Assembly: GCF_001403735.1 (NCBI RefSeq) | Contig: NZ_CXPG01000025.1 | Coordinates: 1 to 64,000 of the forward strand | Direction: 5' to 3' | From: Jannaschia rubra | Lineage (GTDB): Bacteria; Pseudomonadota; Alphaproteobacteria; Rhodobacterales; Rhodobacteraceae | DNA: 64,000 nucleotides | In this document: in pieces, positions 1 to 8,070 of the stretch | Numbering within the stretch: position 1 is the stretch's first letter | Layout of the letters: each line of letters opens with the position of its first letter | Notes under the pieces: model-generated | What the model was told of the DNA's origin: nothing | Database searches by the model: none | What the model saw: only the letters and a program-made list of their open reading frames with translations | Made by a program: the position numbers and the translations under genes

Positions 1-37
1 TTTTTTTTTTTTTCAAGCAGAAGACGGCATACGAGAT
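1..37. other. Sequencing artefact: poly-T plus Illumina P7 adapter
   Basis: Thirteen T bases are followed at 14-37 by the 24-base Illumina P7 flow-cell adapter, which starts CAAGCAGAAG and ends ACGAGAT. Read-through past an adapter gives adapter plus poly-A; its reverse complement is exactly poly-T followed by P7. These bases are library sequence left on a contig end, not genome. No TruSeq or Nextera index-flanking sequence follows, so the breakpoint into genomic DNA is near base 38. Confidence 0.95.
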
Positions 38-39
38 GG

Positions 40-534
40 TACGGGATAGGGTTTGGCGTCGTCCCGTTTCTTGTGCTTTTTCTCGGATACCTGAACATCC
101 ATCCGGAACTATACCGTGGCATTCCGTTGAAGTTTCATGCCGATCACGATGGATCGTGGATGAACATCGACTGGGGCGACGATGAGAAAGATGACCCTCC
201 TCTGGAATATGTTTCCGATGGTTTCAAAGGTATAAGCATCCTGACGCGCGTCGTAGAGGTCAAATCATTCTGGGATCTTTGGAACGCACCCCCCTCCGAG
301 GTGAGCTATGAATGGCGGTACAAGGTCAAAAACCTGACCGACGAGAACCGCGATATTTCTGTGACCTACCAACTTGTAGGGAAGGACGCCGACGTCCTTG
401 CAAGCTCGGTCGCATCGAAGTTGGCTGAACCCGGCGAAACCATTGAGTTCGAGGAGACGGGGCAACTCGATTATCAGAGTGCGTTGCGTGTGACGGGATC
501 AAGTTGGTCGATCGCGAACCGCGTCGCGCCTTGA
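40..534 (+). CDS. Hypothetical membrane-anchored protein, 5' end missing
   Basis: The frame is open from the adapter junction to a TGA at 532-534. A GTG at 73 gives 153 aa, but the frame upstream already encodes a hydrophobic stretch (YGIGFGVVPFLVLFLGYL), so the true start is probably lost beyond the contig edge and this stretch is likely a membrane anchor. The remainder looks like a soluble beta-rich domain (for example VSYEWRYKVKNLT, ISVTYQLVGKD). I do not recognise the family. Base composition is clearly lower in G+C than the rest of the window, near 42% in the line at 181-240, which suggests a foreign origin or an atypical gene. Any residues encoded before base 38 come from adapter. Confidence 0.55.
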   Translation, partial: YGIGFGVVPFLVLFLGYLNIHPELYRGIPLKFHADHDGSWMNIDWGDDEKDDPPLEYVSDGFKGISILTRVVEVKSFWDLWNAPPSEVSYEWRYKVKNLTDENRDISVTYQLVGKDADVLASSVASKLAEPGETIEFEETGQLDYQSALRVTGSSWSIANRVAP

Positions 535-855
535 CCCTCTAGAAGCGGGGCACGATCAACAGCAACCGGACACCCCGACGCCATCACGCCAATCCGACCT
601 CCATGGCGCGGGCCTTGCCCGTGCGGACGTGATCAAAGCAGGCCACGCCGATCCGGAATGTCATGGCCTTCGCTTCCCTTGCGTCAGCCGGAATGGCCCA
701 TCGTGCCATGGCCGAAGGGGTTCGGTCGACAACTGCATACAATCGCCCGGAAGCGGGTGGACAGAACGTCGCAAGTGCGGCAAAGCTACCGCAAGAATGT
801 TTCGCGGTGGATGCCGCGGGCCAATGACAAGAGGCGCGCAAGCGACGACGGATCT
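535..855. other. Intergenic region, no gene recognised
   Basis: The 321 bases between the truncated first gene and the livG start contain only short overlapping open frames without recognisable protein sequence. The liv operon promoter should lie here. A TACAAT hexamer at 738-743 could be a -10 element, but no convincing -35 stands 16-18 bases upstream, so I do not call a promoter. Confidence 0.4.
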
Positions 856-1605
856 ATGGGCATCGTGCTTGAGGCCAAGGGCCTTACCAAGGAATTCAAG
901 GGCTTCGTCGCCGTCAACAACGTCGACCTCGCCGTCGAGGAAGGGTCGATCCACGCGCTGATCGGGCCCAATGGGGCGGGCAAGACGACCTGCTTCAACC
1001 TGCTGACGAAGTTCCTGCAGCCCACGTCCGGCACCATCACCTATCGCGGGCGCGACATCACCCGGATGAAGCCCGCGGGCATCGCGCGGCTGGGGTTGGT
1101 GCGGTCGTTCCAGATCTCGGCCGTCTTTCCCGACCTGAGCGTGCTTCAGAACGTGCGCGTCGCGTTGCAGCGCAAGCGCGGGGAAAGCTATGACTTCTGG
1201 CGGTCCGAGAAGATCCTGACGCGGTTCGACGACGAGGCGCGCGCCCATGTCGAGGAGGTGGGCCTGACCGAGTTCATCGACCACCGGGCGGGCGAATTGT
1301 CCTATGGCCGCAAGCGCGCGCTGGAGATCGCGGCGACGCTGGCGCTGGAGCCGGACATGCTTTTGCTGGACGAGCCGATGGCGGGCATGGCGCAGGCGGA
1401 CGTGGAGCGGATCACCGCGCTGATCCGCCGGGTGGCGAAGAACCGCACCATCCTGATGGTGGAGCACAACCTGTCGGTGGTGGCGGACCTGTCGGACCGG
1501 ATCACGGTGCTGGCGCGCGGCGAGATCCTGGCAGAGGGCGATTACGCCACCGTGTCCAAGGCGCCCGCCGTCATCGACGCCTATATCGGAGCGGGCCATG
1601 ACTGA
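856..1605 (+). CDS. livG: Branched-chain amino acid ABC transporter ATPase (LivG type)
   Basis: A 249-aa cytoplasmic ATPase powering uptake of branched-chain or related amino acids with LivF and the LivH/LivM channel. Walker A is GPNGAGKT at residues 37-44, the signature is LSYGRKRALEIA, and Walker B is MLLLDEP followed by the switch histidine in VEHNLSVV. The longer upstream frame (to 658) is rejected because family similarity begins at MGIVLEAKGL. It overlaps livF by 8 bases, so the two are translationally coupled. A GMAQ stretch after Walker B replaces the more usual GL(N/A)P of LivG. Gene order ATPase-ATPase-binding protein-permease-permease is common for HAAT cassettes in Rhodobacterales. 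The substrate could also be an amide or urea, since family membership alone does not fix it. Confidence 0.88.
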   Translation: MGIVLEAKGLTKEFKGFVAVNNVDLAVEEGSIHALIGPNGAGKTTCFNLLTKFLQPTSGTITYRGRDITRMKPAGIARLGLVRSFQISAVFPDLSVLQNVRVALQRKRGESYDFWRSEKILTRFDDEARAHVEEVGLTEFIDHRAGELSYGRKRALEIAATLALEPDMLLLDEPMAGMAQADVERITALIRRVAKNRTILMVEHNLSVVADLSDRITVLARGEILAEGDYATVSKAPAVIDAYIGAGHD

Positions 1606-2317
1606 GGCTGCGAGGACCGAGCCCTTGCTGCGCGTGCGCGGGCTGGAGGGATGGTACGGCGAAAGCCACGTCCTGCACGGCATCGACTTCGACGTGCACG
1701 AGGGCGAGGTGGTGACGCTGCTCGGCCGCAACGGGGCGGGCAAGACGTCGACCCTGCTGGGGATCATGGGCATCCTGCCGCGGCGCGCGGGGTCCGTCAC
1801 CTTCGAGGGGGTGGAGACCATCGGGATGCAGCCGCGCCAGATCGCGCGGCAGGGCATCGCCATCTGCCCGGAGGAGCGGGGCATCTTCTCGTCGCTGAGC
1901 GTCGAGGAGAACCTGATGCTGCCGCCGCGCATCAAGGACGGGGGACTGAGCGTCGAGCGGATCTACGACCTGTTCCCGAACCTGCGCGAACGCCGCCGCA
2001 GCCAGGGCACCAAGCTGTCGGGGGGCGAGCAGCAGATGCTGGCCATCGCGCGCATCCTGCGGACCGGATCGCGGCTTCTGCTGCTCGACGAGCCGACGGA
2101 GGGGCTGGCCCCCGTCATCGTGCAGCAGATCGGGCACACCATCGGCGCGCTGAAGTCCGAAGGGTTCACCATCGTGCTGGTGGAGCAGAACTTCCGCTTC
2201 GCCGCCTCGGTCGCGGACCGGCATCATGTGGTCGAGCAGGGCAGGGTGATCGACGTCATCCCGAACGCCGAGCTCGATGCGAACATGGACAAGCTTCACG
2301 GATACCTGGGCGTCTGA
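1598..2317 (+). CDS. livF: Branched-chain amino acid ABC transporter ATPase (LivF type)
   Basis: Second ATPase of the importer, 239 aa, the usual LivF length. Walker A is GRNGAGKT at residues 43-50, the signature is LSGGEQQMLAIAR, Walker B is LLLLDEPTEGLAP, and the H-loop position carries VEQNFRFA, with Q instead of H as is typical of LivF proteins. Its ATG lies inside the last codons of livG. The shorter LivF form and its partner LivG presumably form a heterodimer on the cytoplasmic face of LivH/LivM. Confidence 0.88.
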   Translation: MTEAARTEPLLRVRGLEGWYGESHVLHGIDFDVHEGEVVTLLGRNGAGKTSTLLGIMGILPRRAGSVTFEGVETIGMQPRQIARQGIAICPEERGIFSSLSVEENLMLPPRIKDGGLSVERIYDLFPNLRERRRSQGTKLSGGEQQMLAIARILRTGSRLLLLDEPTEGLAPVIVQQIGHTIGALKSEGFTIVLVEQNFRFAASVADRHHVVEQGRVIDVIPNAELDANMDKLHGYLGV

Positions 2318-2366
2318 ACGACCGGGGACAACGGCGCAAACGCGCCACCAAAGGGAGGATCACGGA

Positions 2367-3563
2367 ATGATCAGGACATTGGCACTGGGCACCGCGCTCG
2401 GCGCGCTGACGGCGGGCGCGGCCATGGCGCAGGACATGGACGTCAAGCTGGGCGTCCTCAACGACCGGTCGGGCGTCTATGCCGACCTGTCGGGCGAGGG
2501 GTCCGTCGTGGCCGCGCGCATGGCGATCGAGGATTTCGGCGCCGCCGACAAGGGCATGAACGTCGAGATCATCTCGGCCGACCACCAGAACAAGCCCGAC
2601 GTCGGATCGAACATCGCGCGCCAGTGGTACGACGAGGAGGGCGTGAACGCGATCCTGGACGTGCCGACGTCGTCGGTGGCGCTGGCCGTGGCCGACATCA
2701 CCGCGCAGAAGAACGGCGTGATGATCAACTCGGGCGCGGGCTCGACCGAGCTGACGCAGGGGCAGTGCCGGCCGACCACGATCCACTGGACCTATGACAC
2801 CGCGGCGCTGGCCAACGGAACCGGCGGCGCGATGACCAAGGCGGGCGGCGAGAAGTGGTTCTTCCTGACCGCCGACTATGCCTTCGGCCATTCGCTGGAG
2901 GAGAACACCACCACGGTCGTGCAGGAGAACGGCGGCGAGGTCGTGGGCCAGGTCGACGTGCCCTTCCCGGCGATGGACTTCTCGTCCTTCCTGCTGCAGG
3001 CGCAGGGGTCGGGTGCCGACGTGATCGGGCTGGCCAACGCCGGCGGCGACACCGTCAACGCCATCAAGCAGGCCTCGGAGTTCGGCATCACCCAGGCGGG
3101 GCAGAAGCTGGCGGCGCTGCTGTTCTTCGTGACCGACGTCCATGCGCTCGGGGCCGAGACGGCGCAGGGCCTGTCGCTGACCGAAGCCTTCTACTGGGAC
3201 TTCGACGACACGACCCGCGAGTGGTCGGCCCGCTTCGAGGAGATCCACGGCGCCAAGCCCACCATGGTTCAGGCCGGGGTCTATTCGGGGACGATGGCCT
3301 ATCTCCAGGCGGTCGAGGCCGTGGGAAGCGCCGAGGACGGCGAGGCGATCGCGGCCCAGATGAAGACCATGGAGATCGACGACCCGCTGTTCGGCGCGGT
3401 CACGGTGCGCGGCGACGGCCGGGCCATCCACGACATGCACCTCTTCGAGGTCAAGTCGCCGGATCAGTCGACGGGCGAGTGGGACCTCTATACCCACATC
3501 TCGACCATCGGCGGCGAGGAAGCCTTCCTGCCGATGCTGGATGAGTGCGACTTCACCAAGTAA
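2367..3563 (+). CDS. Periplasmic amino-acid (HAAT family) binding protein
   Basis: A 398-aa periplasmic solute-binding protein of the Leu/Ile/Val-binding type. The start at 2367 follows GGGAGGAT at good spacing and opens a Sec signal peptide (MIRTLALGTALGALTAG, cleavage after AMA). The mature protein begins QDMDVKLGVLNDRSGVYADL, the typical first strand of Peripla_BP_6 domains, and DVPTSSVALAVADI and NSGAGSTELT form the ligand-cleft edge. The conserved-family length is met. Ligand specificity cannot be read from the sequence; relatives bind branched-chain amino acids, amides or aromatic acids. A strong hairpin follows the stop and separates it from livH. Confidence 0.85.
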   Translation: MIRTLALGTALGALTAGAAMAQDMDVKLGVLNDRSGVYADLSGEGSVVAARMAIEDFGAADKGMNVEIISADHQNKPDVGSNIARQWYDEEGVNAILDVPTSSVALAVADITAQKNGVMINSGAGSTELTQGQCRPTTIHWTYDTAALANGTGGAMTKAGGEKWFFLTADYAFGHSLEENTTTVVQENGGEVVGQVDVPFPAMDFSSFLLQAQGSGADVIGLANAGGDTVNAIKQASEFGITQAGQKLAALLFFVTDVHALGAETAQGLSLTEAFYWDFDDTTREWSARFEEIHGAKPTMVQAGVYSGTMAYLQAVEAVGSAEDGEAIAAQMKTMEIDDPLFGAVTVRGDGRAIHDMHLFEVKSPDQSTGEWDLYTHISTIGGEEAFLPMLDECDFTK

Positions 3564-3572
3564 GCGACCGGA

Positions 3573-3596
3573 GGGGGCCGCCGCCGCGCGGCCCCC
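3573..3596 (+). promoter_or_regulatory. GC hairpin after the binding-protein gene
   Basis: GGGGGCCGC at 3573-3581 pairs perfectly with GCGGCCCCC at 3588-3596 around a six-base loop. No T run follows, so it is more likely a 3'-end stabiliser or partial terminator that sets binding protein above permease, as known for malE-malF, than a full terminator. Confidence 0.6.
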
Positions 3597-3626
3597 GATC
3601 CGACACACTGGGACGGGGCCCCGACA

Positions 3627-4514
3627 ATGTTCGATCTTCTGGGAATATCGCCGCAGGTGCTGATGGGTCAGCTTCTGCTGGGGCTGATCAACGGGTCGTT
3701 CTATGCGGTCCTGTCGCTGGGGCTGGCCGTGATCTTCGGCCTGCTCAACATCATCAATTTCGCCCATGGCGCGCTCTACATGATGGGGGCCTTCGTGGCC
3801 TGGATGCTGCTCAGCTATCTGGGCGTGGGCTACTGGTGGGCGCTGATCCTGTCGCCGCTGATCGTGGGCGTCTTCGGCATCGTGCTGGAGCGGACGATGC
3901 TGTCGCGGTTGTATAAACTCGACCACCTCTACGGTCTTCTGCTGACCTTCGGGCTGGCGCTCATCATCCAGGGGCTGTTCCGCAACTATTACGGCATCTC
4001 GGGCCTGCCGTATCAGATCCCGGAGGCGCTGTCGGGGGGGCAGAACCTGGGGTTCATGTTCCTGCCCAACTACCGCGCCTGGGTCGTCGCCGCCTCGGCC
4101 GTGGTCTGCTTCGGCACCTGGTTCATGATCGAGAAGACGCGGCTGGGCGCCTATCTGCGCGCGGCCACGGAAAACCCGGTGCTGGTCGGCGCCTTCGGCA
4201 TCAACGTGCCGCTGATGATCATGCTGACCTATGGCTTCGGCGTGGCGCTGGCGGGCTTCGCCGGCGTGCTGGCCGCGCCCATCTATTCGGTCAACCCCAA
4301 CATGGGCGCCGACCTCATCATCGTGGTCTTCGCGGTTGTGGTGATCGGCGGCATGGGGTCGATCATGGGCGCCATCCTGACCGGCTATGTCCTGGGCCTG
4401 GTCGAGGGGCTGACCCGAGTGTTCTATCCCGAGGGATCGGCGGTGGTGATCTTCGTCATCATGGCCATCGTCCTTCTCATCAAGCCCGAAGGGCTGTTCG
4501 GAAAGGCCGCGTGA
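3627..4514 (+). CDS. livH: Branched-chain amino acid ABC transporter permease (LivH type)
   Basis: A 295-aa inner-membrane permease with about eight hydrophobic segments. The typical LivH opening is present (LINGSFYAVLSLGLAVIFGLLNIINFAHGALYMMGAF), as is the cytoplasmic coupling region around RAATENPVLVGAFGINV, where an E/D-x3-A-x6-G-type loop contacts the ATPases. The C-terminal GGMGSIMGAILTGYVLGLVEG is characteristic. It follows the binding-protein gene after a 63-base hairpin-bearing spacer and touches livM at a TGATG junction. Confidence 0.88.
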   Translation: MFDLLGISPQVLMGQLLLGLINGSFYAVLSLGLAVIFGLLNIINFAHGALYMMGAFVAWMLLSYLGVGYWWALILSPLIVGVFGIVLERTMLSRLYKLDHLYGLLLTFGLALIIQGLFRNYYGISGLPYQIPEALSGGQNLGFMFLPNYRAWVVAASAVVCFGTWFMIEKTRLGAYLRAATENPVLVGAFGINVPLMIMLTYGFGVALAGFAGVLAAPIYSVNPNMGADLIIVVFAVVVIGGMGSIMGAILTGYVLGLVEGLTRVFYPEGSAVVIFVIMAIVLLIKPEGLFGKAA

Positions 4515-5458
4515 TGATGCAGCAAACCACCGGCATGCCGCGGCTCCACAAGGTCATCTTCCTTGTGCTGCTGGCCTTCCTGATCGCCCTGCCGTTTTTC
4601 GTCTATCCCGTCTTCGCCATGAAGGTGATGTGCTTTGCGCTCTTCGCCGCGGCCTTCAACCTGCTTTTGGGCTTCGGGGGGCTGCTGTCCTTCGGGCACG
4701 CGGCCTATTTCGGGGGGGCGAGCTATGTCGCGGCCCATGCCGCGAAGGTCTGGGGGCTGACGCCGGAGCTTTCGGTGCTGGCGGGCACGGCGGCGGCGGC
4801 CGTCCTGGGCCTGCTGATCGGGTCGCTGGCGATCCGGCGGCAGGGGATCTATTTCGCCATGGTGACGCTCGCCTTCGCGCAGATGGTCTATTTCCTGGCG
4901 CTGCAACTGCCCTTCACCGGGGGCGAGGACGGCATCCAGTCGGTGCCGCGGGGCGATCTGTTCGGGCTGATCTCGCTCCAGAACAACATGGCGCTCTATT
5001 TCTTCGTGCTGGCGGTGACCTTCGGGGGGATCCTGTTCCTCTACCGCGTGGTCCATTCGCCCTTCGGCCAGGTCCTCAAGGCCATCCGCGAGAACGAGCC
5101 GCGGGCGATCTCGCTGGGCTATGACGTCAATCGCTACAAGCTGACGGTCTTCGTGCTGTCGGCCACCTTCGCCGGGATGGCGGGGGCGATGAAAAGCCAG
5201 GTGTTCCAGCTCGCCTCGCTGACGGACGTGCACTGGGGCATGTCGGGCGAGGTGGTGCTGATGACGCTGCTGGGCGGGATGGGCACGGTGTTCGGCCCAT
5301 TGGCCGGCGCGGCCATCATCGTGACGATGCAGAACTATCTGGCGACCTTCGGGGCCTGGGTGACGATCATCCAGGGCGTGATCTTCGTCATCGGCGTGCT
5401 GCTGTTCCGCGAGGGGATAGTGGGCGTCATATCCCGCTGGATCAGGAGACCGCTATGA
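4514..5458 (+). CDS. livM: Branched-chain amino acid ABC transporter permease (LivM type)
   Basis: Partner permease, about 314 aa, multi-spanning, with the LivM hallmarks NLLLGFGGLLSFGHAAYFGGASYVAAH near residue 50 and the coupling loop KAIRENEPRAISLGYDVNRYKL. The C-terminal half carries GMSGEVVLMTLLGGMGTVFGPLAGAA. I prefer ATG 4514, which shares one base with the livH stop and sits 7 bases from AAAGG; GTG 4511 and ATG 4517 are alternatives. Its stop overlaps the next gene by four bases. Confidence 0.87.
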   Translation: MMQQTTGMPRLHKVIFLVLLAFLIALPFFVYPVFAMKVMCFALFAAAFNLLLGFGGLLSFGHAAYFGGASYVAAHAAKVWGLTPELSVLAGTAAAAVLGLLIGSLAIRRQGIYFAMVTLAFAQMVYFLALQLPFTGGEDGIQSVPRGDLFGLISLQNNMALYFFVLAVTFGGILFLYRVVHSPFGQVLKAIRENEPRAISLGYDVNRYKLTVFVLSATFAGMAGAMKSQVFQLASLTDVHWGMSGEVVLMTLLGGMGTVFGPLAGAAIIVTMQNYLATFGAWVTIIQGVIFVIGVLLFREGIVGVISRWIRRPL

Positions 5459-5799
5459 CGGAGCGTGGAATCATCGTGGCCGCGACGCTGCTGGCGCTGC
5501 CCGCCGCGGCGCAGGAGGTGGCGGTGACGCTGCCCCTCGGGCCGGGGGCGGAGGTCATCGCGGCGCGCTATGCCTGCGAGAACGGGCGCGACGTGCCGGT
5601 GCAATACGTCAACGCGGGCGCCAATGCGCTGGCGTTGGTGACGCTGGACGAGGAGGTCCTGGTCTTCGCGGGCGTCGTGTCGGGGTCGGGGTCGCGCTAT
5701 GTCTCGGGCGGGCGCGAATGGTGGATCAAGGGCGACACGGCGACCTTCACCGACCAGTTCGACGAGGGCGCCGCGACGGAATGCACCGCGGGCGAGTGA
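5455..5799 (+). CDS. MliC-family periplasmic lysozyme inhibitor-like protein
   Basis: A 114-aa exported protein: a short signal peptide (MTERGIIVAATLLALPAAAQ) precedes a domain with the MliC pattern. YACENGRDVPVQYVN matches the Y-x-C-x2-G-x4-V-x-Y opening, SGSGSRYVSGGREWWIKG matches the SASGARY...W-x-KG loop that plugs lysozyme active sites in known MliC/PliC proteins, and the second cysteine of the usual disulphide is in TECTAGE. There is no lipobox cysteine, so it is likely soluble in the periplasm. It is coupled to livM by an ATGA overlap. Whether it still inhibits lysozyme is inference. Confidence 0.75.
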   Translation: MTERGIIVAATLLALPAAAQEVAVTLPLGPGAEVIAARYACENGRDVPVQYVNAGANALALVTLDEEVLVFAGVVSGSGSRYVSGGREWWIKGDTATFTDQFDEGAATECTAGE

Positions 5800-5817
5800 C
5801 GCGTCAGTCGTCGCCCG
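5789..5817. terminator. Candidate bidirectional terminator built from two stop codons
   Basis: Two genes converge here four bases apart. Their stops are both inside the perfect 10-bp palindrome TGACGCGTCA (5797-5806), flanked by CGGGCGA and TCGCCCG arms, so the transcript from either side folds. No T run follows. Confidence 0.4.
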
Positions 5818-6703
5818 GCAGCGTCAGCCCCGCGTTGCGCGCGTAGACCCGCGCGACGGCCGCATCGTCCAGCGCGCCCATGCCCGACCCGGCTGCGGCG
5901 AGGAACTGCTGCATCGCCGCGGCGGCCAGCGGCGCGCCGAAGCCCGCCCCCCGCGCGATGTCGAGGACGATGCCTAGGTCCTTGGGCCAGATGTTGACGC
6001 TGGACCGGGGGGTGTAGTCGCCCGCGACCACATGCGGCCCCCGGTTCTCCAGCATCCATGAGGTTCCGGCGCACTGGGGGATCACCTCCATGAAGGCCTC
6101 CGGCGTGACGCCCTGGGTCATGCCGAAGGTCATCGCCTCGGCCATGGCGGCAATGTGGACGCCGGCGAGAAGCTGGTTGACGGCCTTCATCGCCGAGCCA
6201 GCACCGGCCGCGTCGCCCAGGCGGAACACCCGCTCCGCTATGGCGTCGAGGACGGGTTTCGCGCGGGCGAAGGCCTCCGGCACGCCCGACGCCATGACCG
6301 AGAGCGCGCCCTGCGCCGCCTTGACCGCCCCGCCCGAGATCGGCGCGTCGAGGTAGAGGACGCCGTGTTCGCGGCACCGCACCTCCATCGACCGGGCGAA
6401 GGCGGGGGAGACGGTGGCGCAGGCGACGACCACGCTGCCCCGCGCCATGTGCGGCACCAGCGCCGCCTCGCCGAACAGCACGCTTTCGGTCTGCGCCGCG
6501 TTCAGCACCACGATCACCGCCGCCGCGAGGTCGGGCGCGATGCGGGCGAGGGGGCCCGGGATGCCGCCGTCGGCCAGGAAGCGCTTGGCCTGATCGGGGT
6601 TCACGTCGTGGCCGTGGACCGGAAGGCCCGCCGCCAGCGCCGAGTTCGCGATGCCATAGCCCATGGACCCCAGGCCCACGACCGCGATTGGAGCGTCCGT
6701 CAT
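5804..6703 (-). CDS. 3-hydroxyisobutyrate dehydrogenase-family NAD(P) oxidoreductase
   Basis: A 299-aa beta-hydroxyacid dehydrogenase. The N-terminal Rossmann motif is IAVVGLGSMGYGIANSAL (residues 6-23), the substrate-binding signature is LDAPISGGAVKAAQGALSVMASG, and the catalytic lysine lies in GAGSAMKAVNQLLAGVH. The start at 6703 is chosen because GGAGG precedes it; an in-frame start further out lacks one and family similarity. The relatives act on 3-hydroxyisobutyrate, tartronate semialdehyde, L-threonate or similar C3-C4 hydroxyacids. It lies 79 bases downstream of TRAP dctM on the same strand, so it probably oxidises or reduces the acid imported by that transporter. Confidence 0.85.
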   Translation of the reverse strand: MTDAPIAVVGLGSMGYGIANSALAAGLPVHGHDVNPDQAKRFLADGGIPGPLARIAPDLAAAVIVVLNAAQTESVLFGEAALVPHMARGSVVVACATVSPAFARSMEVRCREHGVLYLDAPISGGAVKAAQGALSVMASGVPEAFARAKPVLDAIAERVFRLGDAAGAGSAMKAVNQLLAGVHIAAMAEAMTFGMTQGVTPEAFMEVIPQCAGTSWMLENRGPHVVAGDYTPRSSVNIWPKDLGIVLDIARGAGFGAPLAAAAMQQFLAAAGSGMGALDDAAVARVYARNAGLTLPGDD

Positions 6704-6748
6704 GTCATCCTCCGATTCCGCACGCGACCAGCGTGACACCCCCGTCGC

Positions 6749-6774
6749 GCCCCGCCAAGGGGCTTGGGCGGGGC
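6749..6774 (-). promoter_or_regulatory. Hairpin between dctM and the dehydrogenase gene
   Basis: GCCCCGCC (6749-6756) and GGCGGGGC (6767-6774) form an 8-bp stem with a 10-base loop in the only spacer of this minus-strand operon downstream of the transporter. It may cut expression of the enzyme relative to the transporter. Confidence 0.4.
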
Positions 6775-6782
6775 AGGGCGCG

Positions 6783-8069
6783 TCAGCCCGCGTAGCCGAG
6801 GAACAGCCGCGGCAGGATCAGCGAGAGCGCGGGCCAGGCCGCGATCAGGAGGAGCGCCACGATCATCGTCACGATCCAGGGGAAGATGCGCCGCACGATG
6901 GCGTCGAAGGGGATGCCGCCCACCTGCGCCGCCATGAAGAGGTTGGCGCCCAGCGGCGGGGTGACGAAGCCGATGGCGAGGCTGACGATCATCACGATGC
7001 CGAAATGCACCGGGTCGATGCCAAGTACCGTGACGATGGGCAGCAGCACCGGCGTCAGGATGACGATGGCGGCCAGCGTTTCGAGGAAGGTGCCCACGAT
7101 CAGCAGGAGCACGATGGCCGCGATCAGCACGATGTAGCGGTTCTGCGTGAGGTCGGTGACGGCGGCGGCGAGGGCCTGCGGCAGCTGCTCCAGCGCGATG
7201 ATACGGCCGAAGGCGACCGAGGCGCCGATGATGACCAGCACCGCCGACACGAGGAGCGCCGATTCGAGCATCATCTTCGGCACGTCGCGCAGCGGCAGCT
7301 CGCGGTAGACGAAGACGCTGACCGCCAGCGCATAGACCACGGCCACGGCCGAGGATTCGGTGGGCGTGACGATGCCGCCGTAGATGCCGCCCAGCACGAC
7401 CACGGGCATGAGGAGCGCGGCCTTCGCCTCGTTCAGGATGGCGAGGCGGCTGCGGCGGGGGCCGGTGGACCGGACGGCGGGCGCGCCGCGCCGCGTCCAG
7501 GCGTTGTAGGCGATGAGCGCCAGCGCGATCGCGATGCCGGGGATGACGCCGGCGAGGAACAGCGCGGTCACGGACACCTGCGCCGACACCGCGTAGACGA
7601 TCATCACCACGCTGGGCGGGATCATCACGCCGAGCGACCCGGCGCTCGCCACCATGGCGCAGGAATAGGCCCGGTCGTAGCCCCGCGCCGTCAATGCCGG
7701 GATCATGGCGAGGCCGATGGCCGCCACCGTGGCCGAGCCGGTGCCCGAGATGGCGGCGAAGAACAGGCAGGCCATGATGGTCACGGTGCCTAGATCGCCG
7801 GGTGCGCCGCCGAAGAAGCTCTCGGCCACGGCGATGAGACGGCGGGAGATGCCGCCCTGGGCCATGATGCTGCCGGCGAGGGTGAACAGGACGACCGCGA
7901 TCAGGGTGAAGGAATCGATGCCGCTGACCAGCCCCAGGGCATAGAGGTCGAAGTTGAGGAAGGGAATCCAGGCGATCGCCAGCAGCGACGCGGTGCCGAG
8001 CGCGATGCCGATGGGCACCCCGATGGCCAGCAGCAGGAAGAACGACCCGAAGAGGATGGCGACCGTCAC
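6783..8069 (-). CDS. dctM: TRAP transporter large permease (DctM type), cassette 1
   Basis: A 428-aa inner-membrane protein with about 11-12 hydrophobic segments, the size of DctM. Hallmarks are FTLAGSIMAQGGISRRLIAVAESFFG, FFAAISGTGSATVAAIG, GSLGVMIPPSVVMIVYAV, IVTPTESSAVAVVYAL and the end motif GFVTPPLGANLFMAAQVGG. It is the sodium-coupled channel subunit for the acid captured by the binding protein of this cassette. The start is the GTG at 8069, one base after the dctQ stop (TGA-C-GTG); the longer frame through dctQ is a shadow. Confidence 0.87.
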   Translation of the reverse strand: MTVAILFGSFFLLLAIGVPIGIALGTASLLAIAWIPFLNFDLYALGLVSGIDSFTLIAVVLFTLAGSIMAQGGISRRLIAVAESFFGGAPGDLGTVTIMACLFFAAISGTGSATVAAIGLAMIPALTARGYDRAYSCAMVASAGSLGVMIPPSVVMIVYAVSAQVSVTALFLAGVIPGIAIALALIAYNAWTRRGAPAVRSTGPRRSRLAILNEAKAALLMPVVVLGGIYGGIVTPTESSAVAVVYALAVSVFVYRELPLRDVPKMMLESALLVSAVLVIIGASVAFGRIIALEQLPQALAAAVTDLTQNRYIVLIAAIVLLLIVGTFLETLAAIVILTPVLLPIVTVLGIDPVHFGIVMIVSLAIGFVTPPLGANLFMAAQVGGIPFDAIVRRIFPWIVTMIVALLLIAAWPALSLILPRLFLGYAG

Positions 8070-8070
8070 G

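Noticed and set aside
715-743. TCGACA and TACAAT as a promoter for livG
   Set aside because: The hexamers are only about 12 bases apart and no proper -35 stands 16-18 bases before TACAAT.
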